A DNA stretch of 64,000 nucleotides from Pelorhabdus rhamnosifermentans (GTDB taxonomy: Bacteria > Bacillota > Negativicutes > UMGS1260): NCBI RefSeq assembly GCF_018835585.1, contig NZ_JAHGVE010000011.1:81499-145498 (forward strand), read 5' to 3'. Shown in pieces: positions 50,789-60,046 of this stretch (position 1 is the first letter of the stretch; every line of letters begins with the position of its first letter). A program made the translations under genes and the position numbers. The notes under the pieces are model-generated. The model worked only from the letters and a program-made list of their open reading frames with translations. It made no database searches and was not told the DNA's origin.

Positions 50789-52060
50789 ATGTTTCAAAGA
50801 ACCCTTAGAAAACTGACTATGCTCAATGCCGGTGTTTTCTTATTGATTTTTATTTTGTTTGGTTATTTAGTGTATGGCTATGTAGCCCATCAATTATTCT
50901 CTGATGTGGATGATGCGTTGCGCTATAAGATGGAAGCAACTCACCTAGTTAACGGACAGATACACCTAATTGCCAATCAACCTTGGCTGTTAGATCCGCA
51001 GGTGTTTTTATTTTTGCGGGATTCTGATGGCAATAGTATTCCCTATCATCCGGCTTCACTAGCGGATTTAAATGAACTTCAGACATTTATTATGCAAATG
51101 AAAAGTAATCCCCTGAAAGTACAAAAAATTAATGAACATCTTTATCGAGTACTTGCTATGCCTTTTACTGCTGAACAGCAAGTTTTACTTAGACCAGACG
51201 GTTCGGAGGCGAAAATTGTTCAGGTCATTGCCCTGACTAGAATCGATTCTGAAGTAGCTATGCTCAAGAAACTATTAAATACACTAGTTGCCAGCCTGAT
51301 TATGGGTGTGTTAGCGATTGCGATTGCAGCCTATTTTTTGGCCAAACGGGCTTTGGTTCCTATTAAAGCGTCCTGGGATAAGCAGCAGCAGTTTGTTGCT
51401 GATGCTTCTCATGAATTACGTACACCATTGGCTGTGATTAAAAGTAATACGGAATTATTACTCCGTCATCCTGAACATACAATTGAACAAGAAAGCATCC
51501 GTATTACGAATGTTCTTCGAGAAGCTATGCGCATGAAAAAGTTAGTCGTTACCTTATTGACATTAGCTCGCGCTGATGCTAGTCAATTGGAACTTCAGAA
51601 GATACCATTTAATATCGGTGAAGTTATTGCAGATGTTGTTGAACAGTTTATACCATTAGCTGAAATCAAAGGGGTACAGTTAAAATTTTCGGTAGACGGT
51701 GTCAATGAGATTGAGGCAGACAAAGAACGTCTATTACAATTATTTGCGATATTACTTGATAACGCGTTAAAATATACGTCAAATGAAGGAACTATTTTGA
51801 TCCATTGTTATCAAAATGCTAACTTCGTTGTCATTCGGATTGAAGATAATGGCTGTGGAATTGCACCGGAAGATTTGCCCCATGTTTTTGATCGCTTTTT
51901 TCGTGGCGATAAAGCCCGTTCGCGTGAAAGTGGCGGAGCTGGTTTAGGGCTAGCTATTGCGGATTGGATTGTGAAGCAGCATGGTGGGAAAATCCAGCTT
52001 GAAAGTGAACTTGGACTGGGGACGAAAATAGAAATTTGTCTTCCTGTTAAGAGCGTCTAG
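50789..52060 (+). CDS. Sensor histidine kinase paired with the OmpR-type regulator
   Basis: A 423-residue kinase: membrane segments at about 11-31 and 165-187 flank a periplasmic sensor of 130 residues. The H-box is FVADASHELRTPLAVIKSN, with N (LDNALKYTSNEGT), G1 (RIEDNGCGIAPEDL), F (FDRFFRGDKARS) and G2 (GGAGLGLAIAD) boxes. Signal unknown. The following efflux operon is a probable target by position; a terminator separates them. Confidence 0.92.
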   Translation: MFQRTLRKLTMLNAGVFLLIFILFGYLVYGYVAHQLFSDVDDALRYKMEATHLVNGQIHLIANQPWLLDPQVFLFLRDSDGNSIPYHPASLADLNELQTFIMQMKSNPLKVQKINEHLYRVLAMPFTAEQQVLLRPDGSEAKIVQVIALTRIDSEVAMLKKLLNTLVASLIMGVLAIAIAAYFLAKRALVPIKASWDKQQQFVADASHELRTPLAVIKSNTELLLRHPEHTIEQESIRITNVLREAMRMKKLVVTLLTLARADASQLELQKIPFNIGEVIADVVEQFIPLAEIKGVQLKFSVDGVNEIEADKERLLQLFAILLDNALKYTSNEGTILIHCYQNANFVVIRIEDNGCGIAPEDLPHVFDRFFRGDKARSRESGGAGLGLAIADWIVKQHGGKIQLESELGLGTKIEICLPVKSV

Positions 52061-52079
52061 TGTATAGACGCTCTTTTTA
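52049..52079 (+). terminator. Intrinsic terminator overlapping the kinase stop codon
   Basis: AAGAGCGTCT (52049-52058) pairs with AGACGCTCTT (52066-52075), followed by TTT. The stem contains the stop codon of the kinase gene. Confidence 0.88.
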
Positions 52080-52085
52080 GTATGC

Positions 52086-52107
52086 TCCACATTATTTACC
52101 ATGTGGA
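52086..52107. promoter_or_regulatory. Inverted repeat upstream of the efflux operon, possible operator
   Basis: TCCACAT (52086-52092) and ATGTGGA (52101-52107) are perfect inverted halves in the short gap before tolC. A binding site for the adjacent response regulator is possible, but OmpR-family sites are usually direct repeats. Confidence 0.3.
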
Positions 52108-52190
52108 CTCTAAAGAAAATCAAAAAAAAGGTCACTAGAATAGACATATCAACAGATACCACTTTACTTATACGAGGGGGATCGACAGCT

Positions 52191-53459
52191 ATGTCGAAAC
52201 AACAGAATCGGAAAAGGATTCTTTCCATTTTAATAACAGGCTGGCTAGTCATGAATGCTTCTTTTGTATTTGCTGCCTCGCCCATGATATCGTTAGATGA
52301 TAGTGTAGCACTGGCTCTAAAAAATAATCCAGCAATTAAAATGGCTGCTGCTGATAAGGATAAAGCTGTCTGGGGGATTGATGAGGTAAAAGCAGGCGGC
52401 TTGCCGACCTTATCTTTAACAGGCAGTGACAGCCGTGGCAACAGTGCGCAGGGTGTTGCAAACGGCTTTAATACTTCTCTTCATTTGAGTATGCCTCTTT
52501 ATACGGGCGGTAGAGTGGAAGGGCAAATTGATCAGGCGAAACTGAATGCCCATAGCGCCGAATTGGGTGTAAATGCGGCCATGGCGCAGACCAAGCTTGA
52601 TGCAACAACGAAGTATTTCAGTGTGCTGCAAGCCAAAAATATGGTACAAGTCAACCAGGATGCGGTCGACAGTATGATGGCGCATCTGCAAAATGTCGAG
52701 GCTCAATATCAAGTGGGAACCGTTGCCAAAGGCGATGTATTGCAGTCAGAGGTTCAGCTGGCCAATGCTCAACAGAACTTGACAAAAGCTCAAAATGCTC
52801 ATGCTGTTGCGCAGGCTAGTTTTAACAATGTCATTGGTCAAGCACAAGATACGGAAAATTCTTATCAAGATGATTTAAGCTATGTAAAGGTTGATATGTC
52901 ACTTGATGACAGTATTCAATTGGCACTTACTAATCGTCCTGAAATCGGTCAAGCTGATGACAGCCTTCGTGCCGCTCAGGTTGGGGTGAATGTAGCTGAC
53001 AGTGGCCGTTTACCAACAGTCAATTTCACAGGTACGGCAGGAAAATCAGGTAGTGATTTTCCGGGAAATAATAACTGGTCTATAGGTATTTCCGCCAATT
53101 GGAACTTGTTTGATGGCGGTGTGACAAAGGCACGCGTAGAAGAAGCGAAAAGTACTGTAGCGAAGGCGACTGAACAAGGCAAGCAAACGCGTGATGCCAT
53201 TGAATTGGAAGTGCGGCAAAATTATTTAAGTATGCAAGAAGCCGAGAAACGCATTGATACCGCCAAGGTTGCTGTCAATCAGGCGACAGAAAATCTAAAA
53301 ATTGCTGACGAAAAATATGCTGCAGGCGTAGGAACGAATCTGGATGTGATGGATGCGCAGCTGGCCCTTACGCAAGCAAAAACAAATGTTACGCAGGCTC
53401 TCTATGATTTCAATGTGTATAAGGCGCAATTAGAAAAAGCGGTTGGCAGTGCGAATTAA
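52191..53459 (+). CDS. tolC: TolC-family outer-membrane efflux protein
   Basis: A 422-residue protein with a signal peptide (residues 1-32 ending VFAAS) and two TolC-type repeats rich in long helices: ISLDDSVALALKNNPAIKMA opens the first, MSLDDSIQLALTNRPEIGQA the second. GVGTNLDVMDAQLALTQAKTN near the end is a classic signature. It forms the trimeric outer-membrane exit duct, direct evidence for a diderm envelope. ATG 52191; the reading frame upstream lacks an RBS. First gene of a four-gene efflux operon. Confidence 0.92.
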   Translation: MSKQQNRKRILSILITGWLVMNASFVFAASPMISLDDSVALALKNNPAIKMAAADKDKAVWGIDEVKAGGLPTLSLTGSDSRGNSAQGVANGFNTSLHLSMPLYTGGRVEGQIDQAKLNAHSAELGVNAAMAQTKLDATTKYFSVLQAKNMVQVNQDAVDSMMAHLQNVEAQYQVGTVAKGDVLQSEVQLANAQQNLTKAQNAHAVAQASFNNVIGQAQDTENSYQDDLSYVKVDMSLDDSIQLALTNRPEIGQADDSLRAAQVGVNVADSGRLPTVNFTGTAGKSGSDFPGNNNWSIGISANWNLFDGGVTKARVEEAKSTVAKATEQGKQTRDAIELEVRQNYLSMQEAEKRIDTAKVAVNQATENLKIADEKYAAGVGTNLDVMDAQLALTQAKTNVTQALYDFNVYKAQLEKAVGSAN

Positions 53460-53472
53460 AGGAGGCAAAGCC

Positions 53473-54567
53473 ATGACTATCATGCTAAAAAAAGCGCTCA
53501 AATATAAGTGGTGGATTCTTGCCGTGGTAGTCATTTTATTGGCTACTAAGGGAGTGCTGTCCTTTTATACGGCTAAGCCGCAGCAAAGTGCTGCTACGAC
53601 CATTACAGTCAAGTATGGTGACATTAAGTCCGAGGTTTCGGCAACAGGGACGATCTATCCTGTGAATATGGTTGACGTCAGTTCGAAAATATCGGGACTG
53701 ATTAAAGAAGTAAAAGTCAGCGAGAATGAAGGCGTTCATGCCGGACAAACCCTCATGGTTCTTGATGATACTCATCTGCAGGCACAGGTAGCTCAGGCGG
53801 GTGCGAAGTTATCCAATCTTGCCAGCACGTATGAACGAAATCAAAAACTGCACGCCATTGGCGCTGTGTCTGATCAGCAATTAGATGCAACTTATGCTGA
53901 TTACAGTGTAGCTCAGGCTGCCTATGATGATGCCATATCACAACTAGATGATACGATTATCAAATCACCTATTGACGGTGTTGTTATTGGCAAGCCGATT
54001 CCAGCTGGCCAAGCGGTAGCTCCTGGAATTTCATCTCCCATGGTGCTGCTTACTGTGGCAGATATGTCGAAAATGCAAATTCAAACACAAGTGGATGAAT
54101 CGGATGTTGGTAAGGTACAGGTTGGGCAAAAAGTTACCTTTACTGTGGATGCGGAGCCAGGAAAAACGTTTACAGGTATTGTTTCAAATGTATCGCAAAA
54201 AGCTACGATTCAACAAAATGTTGTTTACTATAGTGCTATCGTGGATGTCGATAACCCCGACGATATGCTCAAACCGACCATGACAGCGCGTGTATCTATT
54301 AATGTTGGCGAAAACAATCATGCTCTTGCTGTGCCTCTTTCTGTTGTCAAGCTTGTTAATGGTCAACAGACAGTGGCTGTCGTACAAAATGGTCAAGTGC
54401 AAAATATACCTGTTACAACAGGTATTGCCAGTGATGAAAAAATCGAAATAGTGAGTGGCCTATCTGAAGGCGACCAGGTTGTAGCGGTGCAGGCTAAGTC
54501 TCAATCGACCAGTAGTGGGCAAGGTGGCGGCAAGGGCGGCGGTATGATCCCTGGTCTGGGCCGCTAA
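53473..54567 (+). CDS. macA: Periplasmic adaptor (MacA/HlyD-type) of a tripartite efflux pump
   Basis: A 364-residue membrane-fusion protein: an N-terminal membrane anchor (residues 12-32), a lipoyl/barrel-sandwich segment (SATGTIYPVNMVDVSSKISG), a short helical hairpin (about 110-150), a lipoyl second half (DDTIIKSPIDGVVIGKPI), a beta-barrel, and a Gly-rich tail (GGGKGGGMIPG). It bridges the ABC transporter in the inner membrane to the TolC-type channel. Thirteen bases follow the tolC stop. Confidence 0.9.
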   Translation: MTIMLKKALKYKWWILAVVVILLATKGVLSFYTAKPQQSAATTITVKYGDIKSEVSATGTIYPVNMVDVSSKISGLIKEVKVSENEGVHAGQTLMVLDDTHLQAQVAQAGAKLSNLASTYERNQKLHAIGAVSDQQLDATYADYSVAQAAYDDAISQLDDTIIKSPIDGVVIGKPIPAGQAVAPGISSPMVLLTVADMSKMQIQTQVDESDVGKVQVGQKVTFTVDAEPGKTFTGIVSNVSQKATIQQNVVYYSAIVDVDNPDDMLKPTMTARVSINVGENNHALAVPLSVVKLVNGQQTVAVVQNGQVQNIPVTTGIASDEKIEIVSGLSEGDQVVAVQAKSQSTSSGQGGGKGGGMIPGLGR

Positions 54568-54581
54568 AAAAGGGGGGGCTT

Positions 54582-55268
54582 ATGATGTCAATTCTACTTT
54601 CGGATGTCACCAAGGTTTATCAACTAGGTGGTGAAACCGTGAGCGCCCTAGCGGGGCTTACATTGAACGTAAACCCCGGTGAATTTACGGCGATTATGGG
54701 GCCGTCCGGATCGGGTAAGTCGACTCTGATGAATATTTTAGGCTGCCTTGATCGGCCAACAAGCGGTTCTTACATGCTGGACGGTCAGGAAGTAGCGAAG
54801 CTCTCTGATGATGAACTAGCGGTTACACGTAATAAAAAAATCGGTTTTGTATTTCAAAGCTTTAATCTTTTGCCAAGAATGACGACGTTGCAGAATGTGG
54901 CGCTTCCCATGGTTTATGCTGGCGTGGATAAAAAAGAGCGTACCGCGCGGGCTGAACAGGTTCTGACTATGGTCGGACTAAAAGAGCGATTGAATCACCA
55001 ACCTAATGAACTTTCCGGCGGTCAGCGCCAACGTGTCGCTATTGCCCGGGCGCTCATAAATGATCCCACGATTATCATGGCCGACGAACCGACAGGAAAT
55101 CTCGATACCAAGTCAGGCGATGAAGTCATGGCCATTTTTTCAGAACTCAATTCCCAGGGACGGACGATCATACTCGTTACCCATGAACCGGATATCGCCG
55201 AGTATGCGGGGCGGGTAGTCCATGTTCGTGATGGGGTAATTGAGCGCGACGAATGGAAAGTGGGGTGA
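54582..55268 (+). CDS. MacB-type ABC transporter ATP-binding protein
   Basis: A 228-residue ATPase of the LolD/MacB/FtsE group: Walker A GPSGSGKST, Q-loop FVFQSFNLLPRMT, signature LSGGQRQRVAIARAL, Walker B IIMADEPTGNLD and the switch His in LVTHEPDIAEYA. In E. coli MacB this domain is fused to the permease; here it is a separate chain, the usual Firmicutes arrangement. The permease starts four bases after its stop. Confidence 0.93.
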   Translation: MMSILLSDVTKVYQLGGETVSALAGLTLNVNPGEFTAIMGPSGSGKSTLMNILGCLDRPTSGSYMLDGQEVAKLSDDELAVTRNKKIGFVFQSFNLLPRMTTLQNVALPMVYAGVDKKERTARAEQVLTMVGLKERLNHQPNELSGGQRQRVAIARALINDPTIIMADEPTGNLDTKSGDEVMAIFSELNSQGRTIILVTHEPDIAEYAGRVVHVRDGVIERDEWKVG

Positions 55269-55272
55269 GTCT

Positions 55273-56487
55273 ATGTTTAGCGAAAGCATCATCATTGCTC
55301 TAGATGGACTTAGGGCGAATAAACTCAGGGCTATGCTCACTATGCTGGGAATTATTATCGGCGTGGGTGCAGTTATTGCCATGGTGTCCATTGGTATGGG
55401 TGTCAGAGATAAGGTGGAAAGTTCTATTGCCGGACTCGGCAGCAACCTACTCATTGTGCGTCCTGGGGCTGCTTCGACAGGGGGATCCAGGCAAGCCGCC
55501 GGATCGGGTATAACACTAAATGAAAAGGACGCGTTGGCTATTGCCAGAGAAGTGTCTGGTGTCAATTTGGTGGCACCTACTGTAGATCGTTCCTACCAGA
55601 TAGTATTTGGAAACCAAAACTGGACTACCACTGTCCAAGGTACAACATCTGATATCCTGGGGGTGCGTAGTTTCAATGTACAAGAGGGGGCTTTTTTCAC
55701 CAATCAGGATATTGACACCCGAGCACGGGTGGCTGTGCTTGGAAAAACCGTGGCGGACAACCTGTTTAACGGTGTAAGCCCCGTTGGAAAAACCATCCGG
55801 ATTAATAAGGCGCCTTTTCGGGTGGTTGGCGTGCTGGAAGGGAAGGGGCAGTCGGCTGGTGGGGGCGACCAGGATGACACAGTAATCATTCCACTGACGA
55901 CAGCCCAGGAGCGTCTGCTTGGTATAACCTATGTCCAAAGCATCAATGTTCAGGCTACAGGCACCGACGTGGTTAATCAAGTTCAGGAAGATATTACAAC
56001 GCTTCTGCGGACTCGCCATAAGCTGCCAGTTACCACACCTGATGACTTTAAGGTGCAGAACATGGTTGCCGTCATGGCTACGGCTGATGCAACTACGGGG
56101 ATGATTACCTTATTGTTAGGCGTTGTTGCCGCATTATCTCTCCTCGTTGGAGGTATCGGCATTATGAATATTATGTTGGTATCAGTTACGGAGCGTACGC
56201 GGGAAATTGGCATCAGGAAAGCGCTCGGGGCTCGGTATAGGAATATCTTGTTGCAGTTTCTTATTGAAGCAGTTGTCATTAGTGTTGCCGGTGGGTTACT
56301 TGGTATTGCTCTAGGCATAGGTTCGTCGTATGCAATCTCAGCTGTTGCTGGCTGGAAAACAATTATTTCATCTCTTGCTATTATGGCGGCATTTGGTTTC
56401 TCTGTTCTGATTGGCTTGTTCTTTGGAATCTATCCGGCCCGCAAAGCAGCTCTTCTTGATCCCATTGAAGCCTTAAGGTATGAATAA
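55273..56487 (+). CDS. MacB-type ABC transporter permease
   Basis: A 404-residue permease with four membrane segments: one at the N-terminus (about 25-45 within LRAMLTMLGIIIGVGAVIAMV), a large periplasmic MacB core (about 50-275), then three at the C-terminus including the VTERTREIGIRKALGA coupling helix. It belongs to the mechanotransmission class that drives substrate from the periplasm through TolC. Substrate (antimicrobial, peptide or lipid) is unknown. Confidence 0.92.
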   Translation: MFSESIIIALDGLRANKLRAMLTMLGIIIGVGAVIAMVSIGMGVRDKVESSIAGLGSNLLIVRPGAASTGGSRQAAGSGITLNEKDALAIAREVSGVNLVAPTVDRSYQIVFGNQNWTTTVQGTTSDILGVRSFNVQEGAFFTNQDIDTRARVAVLGKTVADNLFNGVSPVGKTIRINKAPFRVVGVLEGKGQSAGGGDQDDTVIIPLTTAQERLLGITYVQSINVQATGTDVVNQVQEDITTLLRTRHKLPVTTPDDFKVQNMVAVMATADATTGMITLLLGVVAALSLLVGGIGIMNIMLVSVTERTREIGIRKALGARYRNILLQFLIEAVVISVAGGLLGIALGIGSSYAISAVAGWKTIISSLAIMAAFGFSVLIGLFFGIYPARKAALLDPIEALRYE

Positions 56488-56510
56488 ACTCGTTTGTAGT
56501 TTATAAAATA

Positions 56511-56563
56511 AAAACAGTAAGGTGCTGACTGATTTTGCAGTTGGCACCATACTGTTTTTTAGG
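56511..56563 (+). terminator. Intrinsic terminator after the efflux operon
   Basis: AAAACAGTAAGGTGC (56511-56525) pairs with GGCACCATACTGTTTT (about 56543-56558), followed by TT. Confidence 0.85.
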
Positions 56564-56630
56564 TAACTTTTTTTTATTGTTATACATAGAATGTAGTATT
56601 AGATGGAAAGTGCATGAGGAGGAAAATGTC

Positions 56631-57122
56631 ATGGATGATAGAAGGAAACTATGCGGGTGTTGCAAATTAGTTTTTACTACCGTACCAGCCAATCGGCCGC
56701 CAACGATTGCCGTACCATTTTGGGCGCAGGCAACAGCTAAAGGCGTTGTATGTGGTGAAGATAATACTGGTCACATAGAAGTTTCAGCACAAGGATTAGT
56801 TCCACTAGGGGTTTATACAGTATGGTTTCTTACCGACAGGGGTACCTTTCCTGCGGCGCCAACTAATGCTGCTTTTACCAGTGATGGGGCGGATCCTAAT
56901 CGATTAGTTGTCAATAGTAATGGCGTTTTAAATTATTATATTGCCCTGCTTGATTTTAATCCTTTTAAAGGTGTTCCGATTACTGGTGGAACAGCAACGA
57001 TTCAAGGCGTTGCCATTACCTATAATATTGATCGCACAACGCATGGCACATCGCCAGGCACCATGAATGTGACGGCTTTTGATCAAGTTGTGTCGCCGCT
57101 TTGTTGCCCGCGCATGGATTAA
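56631..57122 (+). CDS. Unrecognised Cys-bounded beta-rich protein
   Basis: A 163-residue protein of no family I recognise. ATG 56631 follows GAGGAGGAAAA; the frame upstream to 56535 passes through the terminator and is rejected. It has no signal peptide or membrane segment. Cysteines cluster at both ends: KLCGCCKL at residues 7-14 and SPLCCPRMD at the C-terminus. The middle is beta-rich with VSAQGLVPLGVYTVWFLTD, reminiscent of extracellular CHRD-type or Ig-like folds. The gene lies alone between two strong terminators. In a spore-former, a Cys-capped protein of this size could be a coat or crust component, but nothing in the sequence proves this. Confidence 0.7.
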   Translation: MDDRRKLCGCCKLVFTTVPANRPPTIAVPFWAQATAKGVVCGEDNTGHIEVSAQGLVPLGVYTVWFLTDRGTFPAAPTNAAFTSDGADPNRLVVNSNGVLNYYIALLDFNPFKGVPITGGTATIQGVAITYNIDRTTHGTSPGTMNVTAFDQVVSPLCCPRMD

Positions 57123-57130
57123 ATTTATTT

Positions 57131-57184
57131 AAAAAAAAGCTGTGGAAAACCCCGTATATGAGGGTTTTCCACAGCTTTTTTTTT
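57131..57184. terminator. Bidirectional intrinsic terminator
   Basis: AAAAAAAAGCTGTGGAAAA (57131-57149) and its complement ending TTTTTTTT (to 57184) form a 22-bp perfect stem between convergent genes. It serves both strands. Confidence 0.93.
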
Positions 57185-57188
57185 ACGA

Positions 57189-57674
57189 TTACTCTACTAA
57201 ACAGAAGCCGCCTTGACACATGGAAAGTTCAGTATCAGGATCATGTTCCATGGGTAAATTTACGCGAGTTGTCACTTGACAGTCTGCTTTCATGAAGCGA
57301 ACATCATGGACAATAAACCGATAAATAACTAAGCTATCCTTATTGTCGTCTTTGAAATAGTGTTTCATTTCAGGAATGTCATGGAGCATCATGTCGCGTA
57401 TAACCTGAAAAGTAGGTGAGCCTGCTTTTGTTTCATCTTTGATCCGTCCATAGATGTTTAGCACTTGCTGTTTTTTATCCAGAAAGCACAATTCAATGCG
57501 TGGATTTTTTTTTAGATCAGACACTTTTCTAGAATCATATCGACTAAACAGCCAAATATGTCCTTCTTGATCAATATAGGGTTTCATGGGCCGAACATGA
57601 GGACGATTCTCATCGATTGTACCCATAAAGGCCACTTCTGATTTAATGATATCAATGACTTCACTTTCATACAT
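57189..57674 (-). CDS. Pyridoxamine 5'-phosphate oxidase-fold flavin-binding protein
   Basis: A 161-residue split-barrel flavoprotein. FMGTIDENRPHVRPMKPY, then HIWLFSRYDSRKVSDLKKNPRIELCF are the family strands that bind FMN or F420, and a C-terminal segment has several Cys/His. Such small proteins are commonly annotated as general-stress or nitroimidazole-resistance-like; substrate unknown. The ATG at 57674 follows AAGAGAGG; an ATG at 57701 without a good RBS would add nine residues. Confidence 0.8.
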   Translation of the reverse strand: MYESEVIDIIKSEVAFMGTIDENRPHVRPMKPYIDQEGHIWLFSRYDSRKVSDLKKNPRIELCFLDKKQQVLNIYGRIKDETKAGSPTFQVIRDMMLHDIPEMKHYFKDDNKDSLVIYRFIVHDVRFMKADCQVTTRVNLPMEHDPDTELSMCQGGFCLVE

Positions 57675-58000
57675 AACACGATAACCTCTCTTAATAATCA
57701 TTTTTACTTACTAATTATACTATATATCAATCTTGGTTAATAGGCAAGAAAAATCGAGATGAAAAGGATAATATTGGTTATTTAGATTATGGCGCAAAAT
57801 AATTTGTAGCATGGAAAGCATGCAGAAATTTCAATTATATACAGGATTAAGGCAATTTCTGCTTAATACTTTTGGTACGGTCAGGGGAAAGTTGATAATA
57901 TTTATTTATAATTAATTGAATATTATGAATCAGTGTCGTAAAATCAAATTAACCAAAAATTGTTCGGATGTTGCTAAGGTATACAATAGGAGGTAAAACC
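57675..58000. other. Intergenic region between divergent genes
   Basis: AT-rich 326 bases with no gene. A nine-base inverted repeat, GCAGAAATT (57832-57840) and AATTTCTGC (57854-57862), is the only clear structure and could be an operator. AGGAGG at 57990-57995 serves the next gene. Confidence 0.5.
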
Positions 58001-59743
58001 ATGAAGAACAAATCTAATCGGACCCCTGCTGAATGTGAAATTAGGTCTATTTTAGACTCTATTCATGAAGCGGTAATTGCTATTAACAAACAGGGTATCA
58101 TTAATGTTTTTAACGCAGCGGCCCAGCGGATTTTAGGTATGACGTCTAAAGCTATGCTGGGTCACTTTGCTGTTGATGTTATTCCCAGTTCGCGACTGCA
58201 TACTGTCTTACAGTCAGGTGTTCCTGAACTAAATCAGCAACAACAAATAGGGCCCATGCGAGTACTTACCAGCCGGATACCGCTCCGTAATCAAGAAAAT
58301 CGGGTGAGCGGAGTGGTAGCTATTTTTCATGACATTACTGAAATCAAGCATCTTACCGAAGAAATAACGGATATCACGGAGATGAAACTACTGCTTGAAG
58401 CCATTATTGATTCAACACAGGATGCCATATCCGTAACTGACCAAGAGGGACGTATTATTCTGGTCAATCCTGCTTATACCAAACTAATCGGCTTAAGTCG
58501 TGAGGAGGTACTTGGAAAAACAGCGACCATTGATATTCGCAAAGGCGAAAGTATGCACATTCATGTCATGAAAACGCTTGAGCCAGTACGTTATGTTCCA
58601 CTGCAAGCTGGACCTCAAGGGAAAGAAATCATTGTCAGCGCTGCCCCCATTATTGTAAACGGTCAACTAAGAGGTAGCGTTGCAGTTGCTCATGACATCT
58701 CAAAACTTAGACAACTAACTGAAGAATTAGGGCGGGTAAAATCGTTAGTTCGCCAAATTCAAAGCCGCTATACTTTTGACGATATAGTGGCTAAAAGCCC
58801 AATTATGCTGAAAACAGTGGAACGTGCCCGCCGAGCGGCGGTTACACCGGTAACGGTACTACTCAATGGTGAAAGCGGCACAGGCAAAGAGCTGTTTGCT
58901 CATGCTATTCATCATGCTAGCCAGCACAAAAGCGCTCCATTTATACGTGTTAACTGTGCAGCTATTCCCGAATCCTTATTGGAAAGTGAACTATTTGGTT
59001 ATGAAGACGGAGCTTTTACTGGTGCCCGTAAAGGCGGTAGAAAGGGATTTTTTGAGGAGGCTAACGGTGGAACCATCTTTCTTGATGAAATTGGTGAAAT
59101 TCCCTTAACGACGCAAGTAAAATTGCTAAGAGTATTACAGGAAAAAGAAGTTCTGCGTGTAGGCAGTACAAAACCGATACCGCTTTGTATCCGAATTATT
59201 GCCGCTACCAATCGCGATCTGGCAGCAATTGTCCAAAACCGCACCTTTCGTGAGGATCTTTATTATCGTATTAATGTTTTCCCCATAACGATTCCGCCTT
59301 TACGCAATCGTATTGATGAGTTGCCTGAGCTGTCGCATTTTTTATTAAAAAAACTGAATGAAGAATACGGCCGCAACGTACAAGCCTTATCACCCGATGC
59401 ACTTGCTATATTATCAGATTATCAGTGGCCAGGAAATGTACGGGAATTGGAAAATGTACTGGCTGGAGGGATGATTAACATGTTATTTAACGAAACGTTA
59501 ATGTCGGGCAAAGATTTACCTCAATTAGGATCAAAAGCTCAGGCCCCTATCCTTTCATCCAAAGTCAATCAACCCGATGACATGGCATCACAAATTTTGG
59601 CACCAACTCTTGAAGAAACTGAGCGCCGCGTTATTATTGCCGCACTTGTTGAAAATAATGGTAATAGAGTGGCAACTGCAAAGCATTTAGGTATATCTAT
59701 CCGCAATTTATATTACAAGTTAAGCAAATTTCATATTTCTTAA
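58001..59743 (+). CDS. Sigma-54-dependent enhancer-binding regulator with two PAS domains (BkdR-like)
   Basis: A 580-residue activator. Two PAS modules (about 12-110 with ILDSIHEAVIAINKQG, and 130-240 with IIDSTQDAISVTDQEG) precede a sigma-54 AAA+ domain: Walker A LNGESGTGKELFA, the sigma-54-contact loop ELFGYEDGAFTGARKGG, Walker B GGTIFLDEIGEIP and the arginine-finger region. A Fis-type HTH ends the protein (VATAKHLGISIRNLYYKLSKF). PAS-AAA-HTH regulators of this layout (BkdR, RocR) control amino-acid catabolism from -24/-12 promoters, and two such promoters plus repeated sites lie just downstream, before a leucine-type dehydrogenase gene. ATG 58001 follows AGGAGGT. Confidence 0.92.
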   Translation: MKNKSNRTPAECEIRSILDSIHEAVIAINKQGIINVFNAAAQRILGMTSKAMLGHFAVDVIPSSRLHTVLQSGVPELNQQQQIGPMRVLTSRIPLRNQENRVSGVVAIFHDITEIKHLTEEITDITEMKLLLEAIIDSTQDAISVTDQEGRIILVNPAYTKLIGLSREEVLGKTATIDIRKGESMHIHVMKTLEPVRYVPLQAGPQGKEIIVSAAPIIVNGQLRGSVAVAHDISKLRQLTEELGRVKSLVRQIQSRYTFDDIVAKSPIMLKTVERARRAAVTPVTVLLNGESGTGKELFAHAIHHASQHKSAPFIRVNCAAIPESLLESELFGYEDGAFTGARKGGRKGFFEEANGGTIFLDEIGEIPLTTQVKLLRVLQEKEVLRVGSTKPIPLCIRIIAATNRDLAAIVQNRTFREDLYYRINVFPITIPPLRNRIDELPELSHFLLKKLNEEYGRNVQALSPDALAILSDYQWPGNVRELENVLAGGMINMLFNETLMSGKDLPQLGSKAQAPILSSKVNQPDDMASQILAPTLEETERRVIIAALVENNGNRVATAKHLGISIRNLYYKLSKFHIS

Positions 59744-59793
59744 ACCGGAAATATAAAAAATTAGCAGTAGATATTTTAAATCACTAAAAACTT

Positions 59794-59809
59794 TGGCACA
59801 AATCTTGCA
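59794..59809 (+). promoter_or_regulatory. Sigma-54 -24/-12 promoter 1
   Basis: TGGCAC (59794-59799), five bases, TTGCA (59805-59809): a full consensus match, with GG and GC dinucleotides ten bases apart. It lies 50 bases after the regulator gene. A start near 59820 would transcribe a stretch without an open reading frame up to a terminator at 60030. Confidence 0.75.
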
Positions 59810-59819
59810 AATAATATAT

Positions 59820-60030
59820 TGTAACTTAGTTACAATAAGTAGGCGCAAAAATGTAAAGTTGTATTCATCCCAAGAACAATCGTTTAGTCTCAGCTTACAG
59901 TTCATTCTTGATATTATAGCAACTGCAGCTATTTGCACTGCAGATGCTTGCAAATGACTGCAAATAATTGCAGTTATTTCCGTAAAGAAAGGAAATGACA
60001 TCCGAAAATATCGGGCGTGATTTCCTTTTT
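59820..60030 (+). ncRNA. Candidate sigma-54-dependent small RNA
   Basis: From the first -24/-12 promoter to the hairpin 59989-60027 (AAGGAAAT with ATTTCCTT, inner TCCGA/TCGG-type pairs, followed by TTTTT) there are about 210 bases without a credible coding frame. The hairpin could instead end the regulator mRNA. Existence of the RNA is inference. Confidence 0.35.
59922..59974 (+). promoter_or_regulatory. Upstream activating sites for the enhancer-binding protein
   Basis: ACTGCA(G/A) occurs at 59922, 59937 and 59957, and the last forms a perfect dyad ACTGCAA-ATAA-TTGCAGT (59957-59974). The dyad lies about 75-90 bases upstream of promoter 2, the normal place for sigma-54 enhancers. Confidence 0.6.
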
Positions 60031-60046
60031 AGCCTGGTCAGACTGT

